Below, piece by piece: positions 30,601 through 39,700 of a stretch of 64,000 nucleotides of DNA (the stretch's first letter is position 1; every line of letters begins with the position of its first letter). The stretch covers positions 124,001 to 188,000 of the forward strand of contig CAWINM010000006.1 in NCBI GenBank assembly GCA_963837455.1. Reading direction: 5' to 3'. Source of the stretch: DASYQD01 sp963837455. GTDB taxonomy: Bacteria; Acidobacteriota; Thermoanaerobaculia; Multivoradales; JAIOJS01. The translations under genes were made by a program, and so were the position numbers. A model generated the notes under the pieces. The model saw nothing but the letters and a program-made list of their open reading frames with translations. It did not search any database and had not been told where the DNA came from.

Positions 30601-33600
30601 TCTGGTCGATGAGCTGCAGGTCGTAGTTGTCGGGGTCCTCGGGCAGATACTCGAGCTGGCCGGCACAGCGCCAGGCGAGGCACTTCTCGTAGGGCGTGCG
30701 GCGCACGGTGCGCCGGCGGCAGGTGGTGCAGCGATAGGCGCCGCGGTTGGGCGCCAGCATCAGCCGGTCAGCGTCGATCTGGTGGGCGCCGGCGGTGTTC
30801 GGCAGGGCGTTGCCACGCCACCCCTGGAGCGTTACCGGGGCGAGGATCTTCGCCGCCTTGAGGTGGTCCCACAGCTCCTCGAGGAAGGTCGGGATCTGCT
30901 CCTGGGGCACGCCCCACTTCGCGGCGATCTGCATCGCCAAAGAGGGCGGGCCGGTCGACAGCCACTGCTTGAGCCGGCTCTTGTCGTCGCTCGCCGCGCG
31001 GGCGAGCTTCACCCCGCGTGGAACGTTGCGCAGCTTGGGCAGGTAGCCGTCCTGGATCTCCCGCGCGCCGTCGTCCCAGAACTTGCTGAAGATGTGCCCG
31101 GTGCGGTCGAGCAGCAGACTGTCACGGCGCATCTGGTCGAGCATCGCCGCCACGCCGTTGACGAGGTCGTCGGGCGGCAGCTTGAGGCGGTGCGACCCGC
31201 TCTGCATCGATTCGCTGGCGCTCGACAGACCCTCGTAGCCGACCCTCAGCCGCCCCCAGGGCTCGAGGCCGATCTGCTGCCGCTGCGCCGTGGTTAGCTC
31301 GCGCAGGATCATGATGCGCAGGAAGTAGCGCCGCTCCTCGCGGTGCTTCTGGCCGCCGACGTCCTTGGGGTATGCCGACCACACCTCCGGCAGCAGGGCG
31401 GCCGACATCGCATCGTCGGCCTCCAGCGCGTCCTCGAGCTTGTAGGTGAGGTCGTGGATGGACAGCGGCTGCGCCGCGATCTGCTGCGCCATCAGGCTGC
31501 GCAGCCGGAAGCGGCGCGCGTGGTCGCGCATCCAGCCCGACTGGAACGCCGCGTCCTGCCGGTTGTCGGCGAACACCAGCAGCCGCGGGCGGTCGGCGCT
31601 GTGCACCATGTCCTGCGCCAGCACGTGCACGTCGGCGACGTTGGTGGCGCGCACCGGCTTGATCGGCTCGAGGTAGCGCCCACCGAGCGCCCGCCCGGTG
31701 GCGCGGCAGGCGACGCAGGAGGCCAGCTTGCCCGGGCGCTCCTCCTTCTGCTGCACCGCCCACAGCGGCAGCAGCTCGCCCGCGGCGCCGCAGGCGAGGC
31801 AGCGCTTGCCCGCCGCGGGGTGGCCGGCGCCGCAGACGACGCAGAGGTGCACCCGCGCCAGCCGTTTTTCCTCCTCCTCGGCGTCGTCGTCGTCGCCGAT
31901 CAGGCGGTCGAGCAGCAGGACCCGCACGCCGCCGTGCGCGCCGTCGAGCGGCAGCCAGACGCTGGCGTCGCCTTCGGCCTGTCCGCCCGCGGGACTGGCT
32001 CCGGTGAACTCGAACCCCCCCAGCGAGTGCTGGAAGTAGTGCTGGCCGCAGGTCTTGCAGGTGGCCACGGGCAGCCGCAGTCGCGCCGCCTCGCGCTCGG
32101 AGCCATCTGGCGGACCGCCGTCGCCGCCGCCGGCCTCATCTTCGGCCGAGAGGTGGAGGCGAGGCTCGTCGCCCTCGAAGGTCACCACCGCCCCCGGCAC
32201 GCCGCGCACAAACCCGTGCACTACCGGCCGCACCAGCGGCCGCCCGCCCGCCCGTGCCGCCGCGCCGAGCGTGAGCCAGAGCACCAGCTCTTCCTCGCTC
32301 ACCGCGCGTCCCACGCGCTCGCCGACCTCGGCGAGGAGTGCCGCAAGCTCGCGCGGCGCGGCGAGCGCCTGCGCCGCCTGGTAGAGCACCTCGTTGCGCG
32401 CCAGCTCGGCGTGGAGCGCCTCCTCCCAGGCTCCAGCCGGAAGCTCCCGCCCGCCCAGTGCGCGCCACAGCGCGCGCACCGCGGCGTCGGCCCCCTCGCC
32501 AGCGTCGACCGCCAGCAGCGCCTCGGCCAGCCGGCGCGGCGGGTCGTCGGGCGCCCCGGGCACGGCGCGCTCGCCCGCCCAGTCCTCGGCGGCGTAGTGT
32601 TCGCCCACCGTCTCCACCGCCGCCGCCTCGACGCCGAAGAAGCGGCTCGCGAAGTCGCGCGCGGCGTCGGGGCCCGTGGGGTCGACGATGGTCGCCGAGG
32701 TGGCGACGCACACCGTGTCGCCCGCTTCGCGCCCGCAGTAGCTGCGCAGCCGGCGCACCATGCAGGCGGTCTCGGCGCCCAGCGCGCCGCTGAAGGTGTG
32801 CGCCTCGTCGAAGACCAGGAAGTCGAGCCGCGCGTCGCGGAACAGCTCGGTGTCGCTCTGCCGCGTCAAGAGCAGCTCGAGCTGCTGCACGTTGGTGAGC
32901 AGGATGCGCGGCTGGCCGCCGGGGGTGCGCATCCGCTCGCGCGAGCACACCTCCTCCGGCGGGTGGACGCTGGTGCCCGCGCCCTCCGCCTGCACCTCTG
33001 CCAGTGCCGCGCGGTAGTCGGCGCGCGACGACCCCGGCCGCAGCCGCACCCCGCGCACGCCCGACTCCTGGTCGGGCGTCTTGCGCACGTACATGCCGAA
33101 GGTGACGCCGCTGCCGGCGAGCAGCTCGCGCAGGCGGCCGAGCTGGTCCTCGGCGAGCGCGTTCATCGGGTAGACGATCACCGCGCAGATTCCCGCCGGC
33201 GCCTGGGTGTCGCGCAGCTCCAGGCAACGGCTGATGATCGGGTAGAGGAAGCACTCGCTCTTACCCGAGCCGGTGCCGGTCGAGATCAGCGTCGTCGCGC
33301 CGCTGGCGATGGCGCGGATCGCCTCCTCCTGGTGGCCGTAGAGCTGGGGAAACGTCGAGATCTGCTCAAGGTGCGGATGCAGGATGCCTTCGGCGACCAG
33401 CTTCGCCACCGCCGCCCCTTCACGGAAGGCACGCGAAACGGTGACGAACGGGCCCTGCAGCAGCGGCGTGTGCCGCACCCAGCCGAGCGACAGCAGGTCG
33501 CGCAGCTGGGCGTCGAGACGCGGGTCGGCAAAGGGGTAGGTGGTGAGCTGGTAGCGCAGGAAGCTGCGCACCACCTTCTCGGTGTAGACCAGGGGGTTGA

Positions 33601-33607
33601 GGGCCAT
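27620..33607 (-). CDS. Giant DUF1998 helicase, DrmA-DrmB/DruE-like, with nuclease-like and S24-like C-terminal domains
   Basis: A 1995-residue protein, start ATG 33607, 3 nt after abiEii. A superfamily 2 helicase comes first: Walker A 'GTGSGKSE' at 111-118, DEAH box 'LVFDEAHTFSG' near 268, and a C-terminal lobe near 1045-1090 ('TLELGVDIGTLDSVL', 'YWQRAGRAGRR'). Two Cys pairs near 580-615 suggest a zinc knuckle. DUF1998 follows, with 'MPGGSGLLDQL' and the cysteine cluster 'CPSQCSASCIDCFQTYRNG' near 1620. Next is a Vsr-like PD-(D/E)xK-type segment ('TPDVAFEDP', 'VYLDGLSRHLHG', 'DLEIRNELRAEGHEVIQI') near 1700-1780. A LexA/S24-like domain closes the protein: 'VHGPSMEQQIPDG' near 1895 and 'SYTLKRYER' supply a Ser and a Lys at dyad spacing. 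The length equals a fused DrmA+DrmB, and Druantia DruE is the other close architecture. It probably translocates on phage DNA and couples recognition to cleavage. Confidence 0.88.
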   Translation of the reverse strand: MALNPLVYTEKVVRSFLRYQLTTYPFADPRLDAQLRDLLSLGWVRHTPLLQGPFVTVSRAFREGAAVAKLVAEGILHPHLEQISTFPQLYGHQEEAIRAIASGATTLISTGTGSGKSECFLYPIISRCLELRDTQAPAGICAVIVYPMNALAEDQLGRLRELLAGSGVTFGMYVRKTPDQESGVRGVRLRPGSSRADYRAALAEVQAEGAGTSVHPPEEVCSRERMRTPGGQPRILLTNVQQLELLLTRQSDTELFRDARLDFLVFDEAHTFSGALGAETACMVRRLRSYCGREAGDTVCVATSATIVDPTGPDAARDFASRFFGVEAAAVETVGEHYAAEDWAGERAVPGAPDDPPRRLAEALLAVDAGEGADAAVRALWRALGGRELPAGAWEEALHAELARNEVLYQAAQALAAPRELAALLAEVGERVGRAVSEEELVLWLTLGAAARAGGRPLVRPVVHGFVRGVPGAVVTFEGDEPRLHLSAEDEAGGGDGGPPDGSEREAARLRLPVATCKTCGQHYFQHSLGGFEFTGASPAGGQAEGDASVWLPLDGAHGGVRVLLLDRLIGDDDDAEEEEKRLARVHLCVVCGAGHPAAGKRCLACGAAGELLPLWAVQQKEERPGKLASCVACRATGRALGGRYLEPIKPVRATNVADVHVLAQDMVHSADRPRLLVFADNRQDAAFQSGWMRDHARRFRLRSLMAQQIAAQPLSIHDLTYKLEDALEADDAMSAALLPEVWSAYPKDVGGQKHREERRYFLRIMILRELTTAQRQQIGLEPWGRLRVGYEGLSSASESMQSGSHRLKLPPDDLVNGVAAMLDQMRRDSLLLDRTGHIFSKFWDDGAREIQDGYLPKLRNVPRGVKLARAASDDKSRLKQWLSTGPPSLAMQIAAKWGVPQEQIPTFLEELWDHLKAAKILAPVTLQGWRGNALPNTAGAHQIDADRLMLAPNRGAYRCTTCRRRTVRRTPYEKCLAWRCAGQLEYLPEDPDNYDLQLIDQSYTMLRPREHTAMVPHDEREQIEQLFKGATDEINVLVCTQTLELGVDIGTLDSVLMRNVPPLAANYWQRAGRAGRRHRMAVNLTYCRTVSHDRAYFDEPLKLLGGRIDPPAFNLANEEMVGKHVHATVLTRLNQLAGPGSPLGGPDREEIRAALLVAFPVRIREYLFDAGGLVRSQALPVTPLITVVTKHQADLEAAVARAFGQGWPAADAAAVAPERLAAHIAGMGEALAAVVQRLWRRLQWAMRQMDALEKRRKKVGSLDGEDRAFYDRCERLIKKLKGEQKRKRSEAEGIDDTLTFGVLAREGFLPGYGLDSGSVRGMAEMPKWVRGVQDFDLPRPPSVAVREYVPGNLIYANGQRFVPRRYARDVADGDATPVRFEVNAERRALRPAASAMGDPSSGQITSIPICDVTLVHTSRISDEEDTRFQMGVAIYGRELGQHDGGYAFHWGERPVHLRHGVRLQLVNVGASLTISGEARFGYPVCMTCGQSASPLSSEVQRNDFERKHLEWCGQRPTPVGFHAELVVDALSLPACADRREAYTLAEALRFGASELLEMELEDLQVLVLGEMESDQVTALLYDPMPGGSGLLDQLCKRFPEAVAVAERIARGCPSQCSASCIDCFQTYRNGFYHSELDRKLLLERIGELGGALASAHAIPPQQPGATPEPAKVPVNVAERNLRNMLVAAQLPQGAWQQQVPLPKPLGSTTPDVAFEDPDDSDRSLYVYLDGLSRHLHGNPETHKQDLEIRNELRAEGHEVIQITAHDLDDQQAMTKHFKRIAKFLVGSDATKRVAAEAADWFAARAGGLETSAAPLTQAAVPALASEVLAASPAVENVVPFVRVDDPGPRDRFRTCVPIFDLRLAAGAFGTGREVDPEGWASLDVPRKLKPGMFVAQVHGPSMEQQIPDGSWCLFTTEVAGSRYGRILVVQHREAGDPSGGGSYTLKRYERPPQDATRGEVEGDIPLRPFNPEVDKITLTEGMEVEVVAELLSRL

Positions 33608-33610
33608 CGC

Positions 33611-34597
33611 TTACTCCGGGGCCGGCAGCGGACGCCCGGCGCCGCGGCGCGCCTGGTGCCCGGCGGCATTCTGCTGCTTCCAGAGGAGGACCGGGTGGCG
33701 CGCCAGGCGCGCGGCGGTCTCCGGGTCGTCGGGGAAGAGCAGCGCGAGGGCGAGCTCGCCGCGCTGCAGGCGATCGCTGTACTCGCGGGCCGCCTCGTCG
33801 AGGGCGAGTAGCGGCGCGAGGACCTCCCACGCCGCCTCGCGCAGCTCCCTTGCCGAGGGCTGCGTACCGGCCGCCAGCACCGGGGCGAGCTGGCTGGCCA
33901 CGATGGCGTCGGTCACCCGCGCCAGCCGGCGCTCGTCGTAGGCGTGGAGCGGATGGTCGAGGAGGCCGGCGAGCGCCACGAAGAGCCGGCGGAATGCAGT
34001 GGTGGCCCAGCGCTCGCCGAGCAGCGCCGGCAGCCGCAGGGTGTCGAACAGGTCGCGCGGCAGGGCGCGGGCGAGCGTCGCGCACAGCTTGCCGGCGGCG
34101 ATTTCCTCGTCCGCGACGACCAGGGCGGTGGGGCGGGCGATCTCCCCCGGCTGCCACAGCGTGCGCCGCAGAACCGGCGCGAGCGGCACCCGGAACATGA
34201 AATTGAGGTCGATCTCGATGCGGTCCGCAACTCCCGCGACACCGCGGTAGAGCAGGTGCACCTTGCGGCCGGCGTGCTCCTCGGGCGACCACTGCAGGCG
34301 GTAGCCGCGGAAACGGGCGATGTCGCCGATGGCGCGCTCGACCAGCGGCCGCTCGGCGCGCATGGTCTCGCGGTCTTCACTGCCGACGTAGTTGAAGTCG
34401 AGGTCGACCGAGAGCCGCGGCGGGTCGGGGAAGAGCAGGTTGAGGGCGGTGCCACCCTTGAGCGCCAGGCGGTCGCCGAGCAGCGCGTGGCCCCCCACGT
34501 CGCCGAGCATCTCGCCGAGCCGCAGCACCTTCTCCAGCGTCTCCGGCCGGAAGCCGCTCGCCGCCGCGAGCTGCAGCACTGTGGCGCGGTCAACCAT
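33611..34597 (-). CDS. abiEii: AbiEii-type nucleotidyltransferase toxin
   Basis: A 328-residue member of the AbiEii/AbiGii family. The nucleotidyltransferase core 'LKGGTALNLLFPDPP' plus 'LSVDLDFNYVG' contains the GGT and D-x-D catalytic motifs. The later 'AAGKLCATLARALPRDLFD' is the family's second conserved block. AbiEii toxins modify a cellular target (the MenT relatives transfer nucleotides to tRNA acceptor stems) and arrest growth during infection. It lies 65 bp after its antitoxin and 3 bp before the helicase gene, so it is co-transcribed with the defence helicase. All catalytic residues appear intact. Confidence 0.9.
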   Translation of the reverse strand: MVDRATVLQLAAASGFRPETLEKVLRLGEMLGDVGGHALLGDRLALKGGTALNLLFPDPPRLSVDLDFNYVGSEDRETMRAERPLVERAIGDIARFRGYRLQWSPEEHAGRKVHLLYRGVAGVADRIEIDLNFMFRVPLAPVLRRTLWQPGEIARPTALVVADEEIAAGKLCATLARALPRDLFDTLRLPALLGERWATTAFRRLFVALAGLLDHPLHAYDERRLARVTDAIVASQLAPVLAAGTQPSARELREAAWEVLAPLLALDEAAREYSDRLQRGELALALLFPDDPETAARLARHPVLLWKQQNAAGHQARRGAGRPLPAPE

Positions 34598-34662
34598 GAG
34601 GCCGAGCCTTCAGGCGAGGACGAACGTCGGCCGGCCGGCGCCGGCAGCCGGCGGCGCCCCCG

Positions 34663-35505
34663 TCAGCGCTCATCGGGTCCCTGCCCCTGCAGCAGCGCAG
34701 CGGGGAGGATCAGGTTCCACCGCGGCGCGAGCGTTCCGCCGCGGGTCCCCGGCTCGAGGTAGACGGCGGCGCGCGGCCGGTGGCGGGCGATCCGCTGCAG
34801 CAGCTCGTCGGCGACGAAGAGCTGCTGCCGGTAGCGTTCGAGGAACCAGCCGACCGCCGCCCACACGCGGCGCAGGTCGTAGGCCTCCAGCAGGCGCAGC
34901 AGCAGCGCGAAGTCGAGAACGGCAATCCCGCCCGCCGACTCCACCAGCTCGACGGCGCCGCCCACCAGGTGGGGCTGGCGGAACCCCTCGACCAGGGTGC
35001 GCTCGGCGCCGGTCGTGCGGAGCGCGATGCCGTGCCGCATCACCTCCCCAAGCCCGAGCTCTCCGAGACCTTGCTTCACCAGCGCCGGCGGGTGCGGCAG
35101 GAAGCGGATCGTCGCACCGGTGACGCGCAGGGGAGCCCGCCGCGCCGCGGTGAGCACCGTGCACACGTTCCACACCGAGTGCGCGGCGCCCAGCAGCTCG
35201 AGCGCGCTGTGATGGGAAAAGATGGCGTCGGGCCGCGCCGCGGCGGCGACCAGGAAGACGTCCGCGCGATAGCTGCCGAAGTCGGCGCCCGGAGGCACCA
35301 CGGCGTAGACCTCGCGGGCGACGCGCAGGAGGCGGCCACTCTTCAGATGGTGCTTGAGGCGGTTCGCGACCGTCGCCCGGGCGCCGGCACCGCCATCGCC
35401 GAGCGCGGCGGTCGCCTGCTCGAGCGAGAACACCGGCCGCCGGGCGAAGAACGCCTCGCTGGCGGCGGCGCTCGAGGGGCCCGGTTTCGATTTGCTCTTT
35501 TGCAC
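34663..35505 (-). CDS. abiEi: AbiEi-type antitoxin/transcriptional repressor
   Basis: A 280-residue protein from GTG 35505. An N-terminal winged helix reads 'FSLEQATAALGDGG' and 'ATVANRLKHHLKSGRLLRVA' then 'REVYAVVPPG'. The AbiEi C-terminal region follows ('DAIFSHHSALELLGAAHS', 'GAERTLVEGFRQPHLVGG'). It neutralises AbiEii and, in characterised AbiE systems, represses the operon by binding inverted repeats in the promoter. Exactly such a repeat (35511-35529) lies immediately upstream and covers the -10 box. The antitoxin therefore probably has its own regulated promoter within the larger defence operon. Confidence 0.86.
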   Translation of the reverse strand: MQKSKSKPGPSSAAASEAFFARRPVFSLEQATAALGDGGAGARATVANRLKHHLKSGRLLRVAREVYAVVPPGADFGSYRADVFLVAAAARPDAIFSHHSALELLGAAHSVWNVCTVLTAARRAPLRVTGATIRFLPHPPALVKQGLGELGLGEVMRHGIALRTTGAERTLVEGFRQPHLVGGAVELVESAGGIAVLDFALLLRLLEAYDLRRVWAAVGWFLERYRQQLFVADELLQRIARHRPRAAVYLEPGTRGGTLAPRWNLILPAALLQGQGPDER

Positions 35506-35510
35506 GGCTC

Positions 35511-35548
35511 TGGGTAGGAAATCTACCCATAAGTCGCCGAAGTGACAA
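35511..35548 (-). promoter_or_regulatory. abiEi promoter with overlapping inverted-repeat operator
   Basis: Minus-strand TTGTCA (35548-35543), a 17-base spacer and TAGATT (35525-35520) form a promoter whose start site would fall within about 10 bp of the abiEi GTG, so the mRNA would be almost leaderless. TGGGTAG-gaaat-CTACCCA (35511-35529, 7-bp arms) covers the -10 element. This is the expected location for autorepression by AbiEi. Confidence 0.68.
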
Positions 35549-35621
35549 GTAGTGCGGCTCCCAGGGCGCTGGTACGGCTTAGCTCTCCCCGCCGTACAGG
35601 AGTGAGGTCGGGCAGCCTGAT

Positions 35622-36713
35622 CTACGCCCCGCCGCCCTTCTTCTTGCCTGAGAGGTGTGGGTCCTGCTTCGCCCAGGCCTCCTCCGTCCTTCCCTCGGCG
35701 ACAGCCGCCCTCAGGCGATCCAGAGCGGGCTTGCTGTACCCCTTGAACGTGCTCTTCCCCTTGGTCAGCAGGTGGAAGCAGTCCTTGTCGGCTTGGAGGC
35801 CCAGTTCGCGAACCAGGGCCAAGGTCCGCATGGTGCTAGTGCCGAGTTTCCCCGCGAGGTCCGCCAGGCCGAGGTTGTACTTGTCCCAGATGTTGACTTC
35901 CAGCTTGACTAAGGTCCCCACCGCAGGCTCGCCGTCCTTCGCGATACTCACTGATACCGGGGCATTCTTCGAGATCTTCATCGTGATCGGCAGTCCGCCG
36001 CCCTCGGTGGCGAGTCGAAGCTGCGCGATCTCGGGGAGGATCACCGACCACTCGGCGCCCTTGCGCCGCCGTTTCACGACGGCGTCCAGCTCTTTTTGCG
36101 AAACCCGCTCCGGGCCCGATCGCGCGCCGACGGCGAACGCGAGAATGGCACGCAGCCGTGCTGCTGCCTTGGCCGTCTTGCGGGTTCCCTTCGCGAGTAG
36201 GGTATCGACTGCGCTGAGCTCTTGCTCGAAGAGCAGGCTCAGGTCGGTGGGCGGTCGCGTCGAGATCGGTAGGACCCGCGTTGGAATCCTCGAGACGAGC
36301 GCGATCCCGAAGGTCTTCTGCACCACCCGATCGAACAACGTGACCGACGACTGCGCGTGGACGTAGAGGACATCTTCAGAGATGTCCGACCAGTAGTGTT
36401 GGGCCTGGTCGCGTTGAGCATCGAGGATCGACAGGGTGCTCCGCTCGTCGCTCGTCAGCACTTGGAGCTGGGTTTCGGCGAGATCGAGGCACTTGTCGAA
36501 TCCGAAGGTGAAGCGTGAAGTGCCCTCGAAGATCGCGATGCGTCGCTGCAGCAGAGCAGCCTTGAGCAGCAGCTCGAAGGAGTGATGCAAGAGCATCAGC
36601 ACCGAATGAACGCGCCCGACCTCGGATGGACGGTTGAAGATTTCGATGGCCAGCGTGAGCGAGGCGATGCTGCGCTCGAGTAGCGGTGAGACGTCTTTCT
36701 TGAGCCGTGGCAT
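35622..36713 (-). CDS. DUF3644-domain protein
   Basis: A 363-residue protein whose first 200 residues fit DUF3644: 'LLERSIASLTLAIEIFNRPS', then 'LMLLHHSFELLLKAALLQR' and 'ILDAQRDQAQHYWSDISED'. The helical 'H..fElLLKA' and 'R..A.HyW' elements resemble HEPN-type domains, suggesting RNA binding or RNase activity, but this is inference. The C-terminus ends in a Lys-rich tail ('SGKKKGGG') after a possible HTH-like region ('LADLAGKLGTSTMRTLALVR'). It starts 6 bp after the methyltransferase stop and belongs to the same transcript. GC content is lower than in adjacent genes, indicating separate acquisition. Confidence 0.8.
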   Translation of the reverse strand: MPRLKKDVSPLLERSIASLTLAIEIFNRPSEVGRVHSVLMLLHHSFELLLKAALLQRRIAIFEGTSRFTFGFDKCLDLAETQLQVLTSDERSTLSILDAQRDQAQHYWSDISEDVLYVHAQSSVTLFDRVVQKTFGIALVSRIPTRVLPISTRPPTDLSLLFEQELSAVDTLLAKGTRKTAKAAARLRAILAFAVGARSGPERVSQKELDAVVKRRRKGAEWSVILPEIAQLRLATEGGGLPITMKISKNAPVSVSIAKDGEPAVGTLVKLEVNIWDKYNLGLADLAGKLGTSTMRTLALVRELGLQADKDCFHLLTKGKSTFKGYSKPALDRLRAAVAEGRTEEAWAKQDPHLSGKKKGGGA

Positions 36714-36719
36714 GGCGCC

Positions 36720-39700
36720 CTACTTGGGGAAGAGCCGTGTCTGCGCGGCCGCCTGCGACCTGCCCTCCGGCCCCTTCGACGAAAGCGCCGAGGGTTGCTC
36801 CGACAGACCCGCCATCAGCCGGCGGAAGCCGTCCTCGCCGAGCAGATTGCGCGCGTGCAGCTCGCACTCGAGCCACGACTCCTCGCGGTCCTGGGCGAGC
36901 TGCCAGTCGTAGAAGCGCGGGCCGAGGCGGGAGGCGACGGGCTGCGGGTGCTTGGCGCGCTCGTCGTGGCCGAGGCCGTAGTCGGCGAGGCGGAGGGTCT
37001 CGGGGAGCATCCACCCCTCGCCGTCATTCTGGGCGCAGAACGCCGCGATGCCGCGCTCGCGGTCGCCGCCGGCGGCGGCGATGTGCTGCTGGAGGTCGTG
37101 GAAGGCGACGAGGGTGAGCACGGTGTGGCGAAGCTCGGGGTCCTTGTCCTTGTCGACACGCCAGAAGCCCTTCGGGTCGAGTGTGCGCCGGAACACCTTG
37201 TTGGCAAGCTCCTCGCGCCGCCAATCATTGTCCCGGAGCAGGTGGACCGTGTGATCACTGGTGAGCCCGATGCACGCGCAGGCCAACGCGTCGAGCATGC
37301 AACGTAGACGTAACCGCTCAGCGCTCGCAAGGGCCCAGTGGCGGATGGGAGCTTGGTTAGACAAGTTGCGGGCGCGCAGCCAAGTCTCTGAAAACCTTGG
37401 GTGCGCACATGCCAGGTTCAGCGTTCGCGGCGTAAACCAGGTTTCCAGAGCCAGGCTTCGTTCGCGACTGGGAAGCGCGGTCTCGGCAACGATGAACCAG
37501 TTCAGCGAGAGTCCCCCGAGGCGAGCGCGCATTTGAAAGTCGTATACCCAGGAGTTCAAGAGCGCGCAAAGCGTCAGTGGTGTCGCGACGCCTGCCTCGG
37601 CGAGGGTGCGGAGCACTGGGACTTTGTTGCCGCACGGACTGCGGTCGAGGACGGTGGCGATCGTCGTCCTGCGGTTGGTCGCGGAGCTCACATCCATGAA
37701 ACAGAGTTTCGAGTGCTCGGCACGATCTGGCGCCACCTCCAGATTGGCGCTCATCGCGCGCGTTGCCATCAGGAACTGCGGGATCACGGGCTTCGCCGGC
37801 CAAGGTGACGGTTCCCAAACCGCAGAACGCCCCTTCCCGCTGACCCAACCCGACTCGCTGAAGTCGAACTGCCCGATCATCCGCCCCTCGTACAGCGGCA
37901 ACGCCACATCCTCGACCTCGTCCTCCGCGATCCACCCCTCCCCATCCCGCGACAGGATCACCCCCGGCGCCAGGTCGACCCGCCGCGCGCGGGGCGGCGC
38001 TGGGCTCCCCGCCGTGCGCTGCCGCCACCTGCCCCTGAGCCACCGGCTGTACTCGTCGGGCCGATAGCCCTGCTCCTCCCACTTCGGGCGCGGCGGGAAG
38101 AGCTTCGAGTCGTTGGTCATGTCGAACTCGCGCGCGTACTCGACGCCCCAGCCGTCGGGGCCGTCGTCGCCGAGCAGCACGGAGTTGCTGTAGATGGTCT
38201 CCAGGATCTCGAGGTCGCGCCGCGACTGGATCTCGAGGATGGCGCGCGAGCGCGGCGAGAAGCGGGTGATCTGGGTGGCCGGGTAGTCGGTGGCGATCTC
38301 CTCGGCCCGCGCCCAGTCGGCGAGGTCCCGCCGCATGAACGCGGTGCGCACCGCCTCGGTGGTGCCGCCCTTCTCGACGATCACCGGGTTGAACTTGAAG
38401 CGGCTGTCGATGTCGAAGATCTTCTCGCGGTTCTCGAAGCCGAAGAGCCACTCCCAGCGGCACCGTTCGAGGAAGAGGCGGCGCAACGCGCCGCTGCCGT
38501 GGTCGGAGTAGAGGCCGGAGGGCACCAGGAAGCCCAGCCGGCCGCCTGCGCGCAGCAGCGCGTGCGCCCGCTCGAGGAAGAGCTTGTAGAGGTTCAGGTC
38601 GGCCGAGCCCTGGTGCTGGTACGGATGCCGCGGGTCGGCGAAGCCGCGGCTCTTCGCCCGCGCCTCGCGCCAGCGCCGGTGGAGGTCGGCGTTCTGCCCG
38701 CCGCGGGCGAGGTTGAAGCGGTCGTCGTTGCCCTCGGCGGTCTCGGGGTCGCCGAAGGGGTGGGCCGCGTGCTTGACGAAACCCGACTGCGCCTTGAAGT
38801 CGGCGGCGTACTCGAGCCAGCGACGTTCGGTCTCCCCCTCGGCGAAGAGCTCGCTCTGGCGGGCGAGCGCGACCTGCTTGCCGTAGGCGCGGTAAAGCGG
38901 GTCGAGGTCGGAGAAGAACTCCTTCGAGCTGGGCTTGGCGATCTCCCACGGCGGGTTCCCGATCAGCGCGTCGAAGCCGCTGAACGAGGTCGCCGTCGTG
39001 CCGCCGCGGAAGACGTCGGGGAACTCGAGCTCCCAGTGGAAGAAGCGAAGCCGGCCGGCGATCTCGGCGCTGACCTCACGCGCGGCGGCCGCGGGCGCGG
39101 CGAGGTCGCGCGGCAGCGGCGCCTCGTCGAGTCGGTCCGCCGGCCAGAACCAGAGCGCGCACCAACGGTCGAAGGCATCGGCGAGGTGGCGCCAGGTGGG
39201 GCTCTCGCGCATCTCGCGATAGATACGGGCGCGCTCGGCGCTGTCATGCACCGGCAGGTCGTGCAGGCGCGCCAGGGTGGCGAGGGCGTCGTCGTGCACC
39301 GCCAGCGCCTCGACGAGCTGGTCCTTGGAGAAGAGCGTCGCGCCGGCGAGGAACTGGGCGAGGGCGGGCTTGACCTCTTCGCCGCGGTACGCCTTGATCG
39401 CCTTGGTCCACGCCTCCTTCGCGAGGTGCACGCCGTTGGAGTGGTTCTTGTCGCCGCCCTCACGGCTCCACGCCATCGCCGGGTAGTGGGCGAACTGGTC
39501 GAACCAGGCGCCCACCAGGGCGTTGCCGGCGCGCACCTTGTGGTCGAGGAAGGAGAACGGCAGCTCGCGGTCCATGGTCTCGATCCACAGCGCCAGGCGG
39601 CAGAGCTCGACGGCGAGCGGGTCGAGGTCGACGGCGTAGATCGTCCGCTCGACGACGTAGCGGCGCAGCAGCGCCTTGGCGCGCGGCTCGAAGTCGGGCT

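Noticed and set aside
29039..33811. Two long plus-strand frames (752 and 822 residues) opposite the helicase gene
   Set aside because: Arg/His/Ala-rich shadow composition; the minus-strand frame has helicase and DUF1998 motifs throughout.
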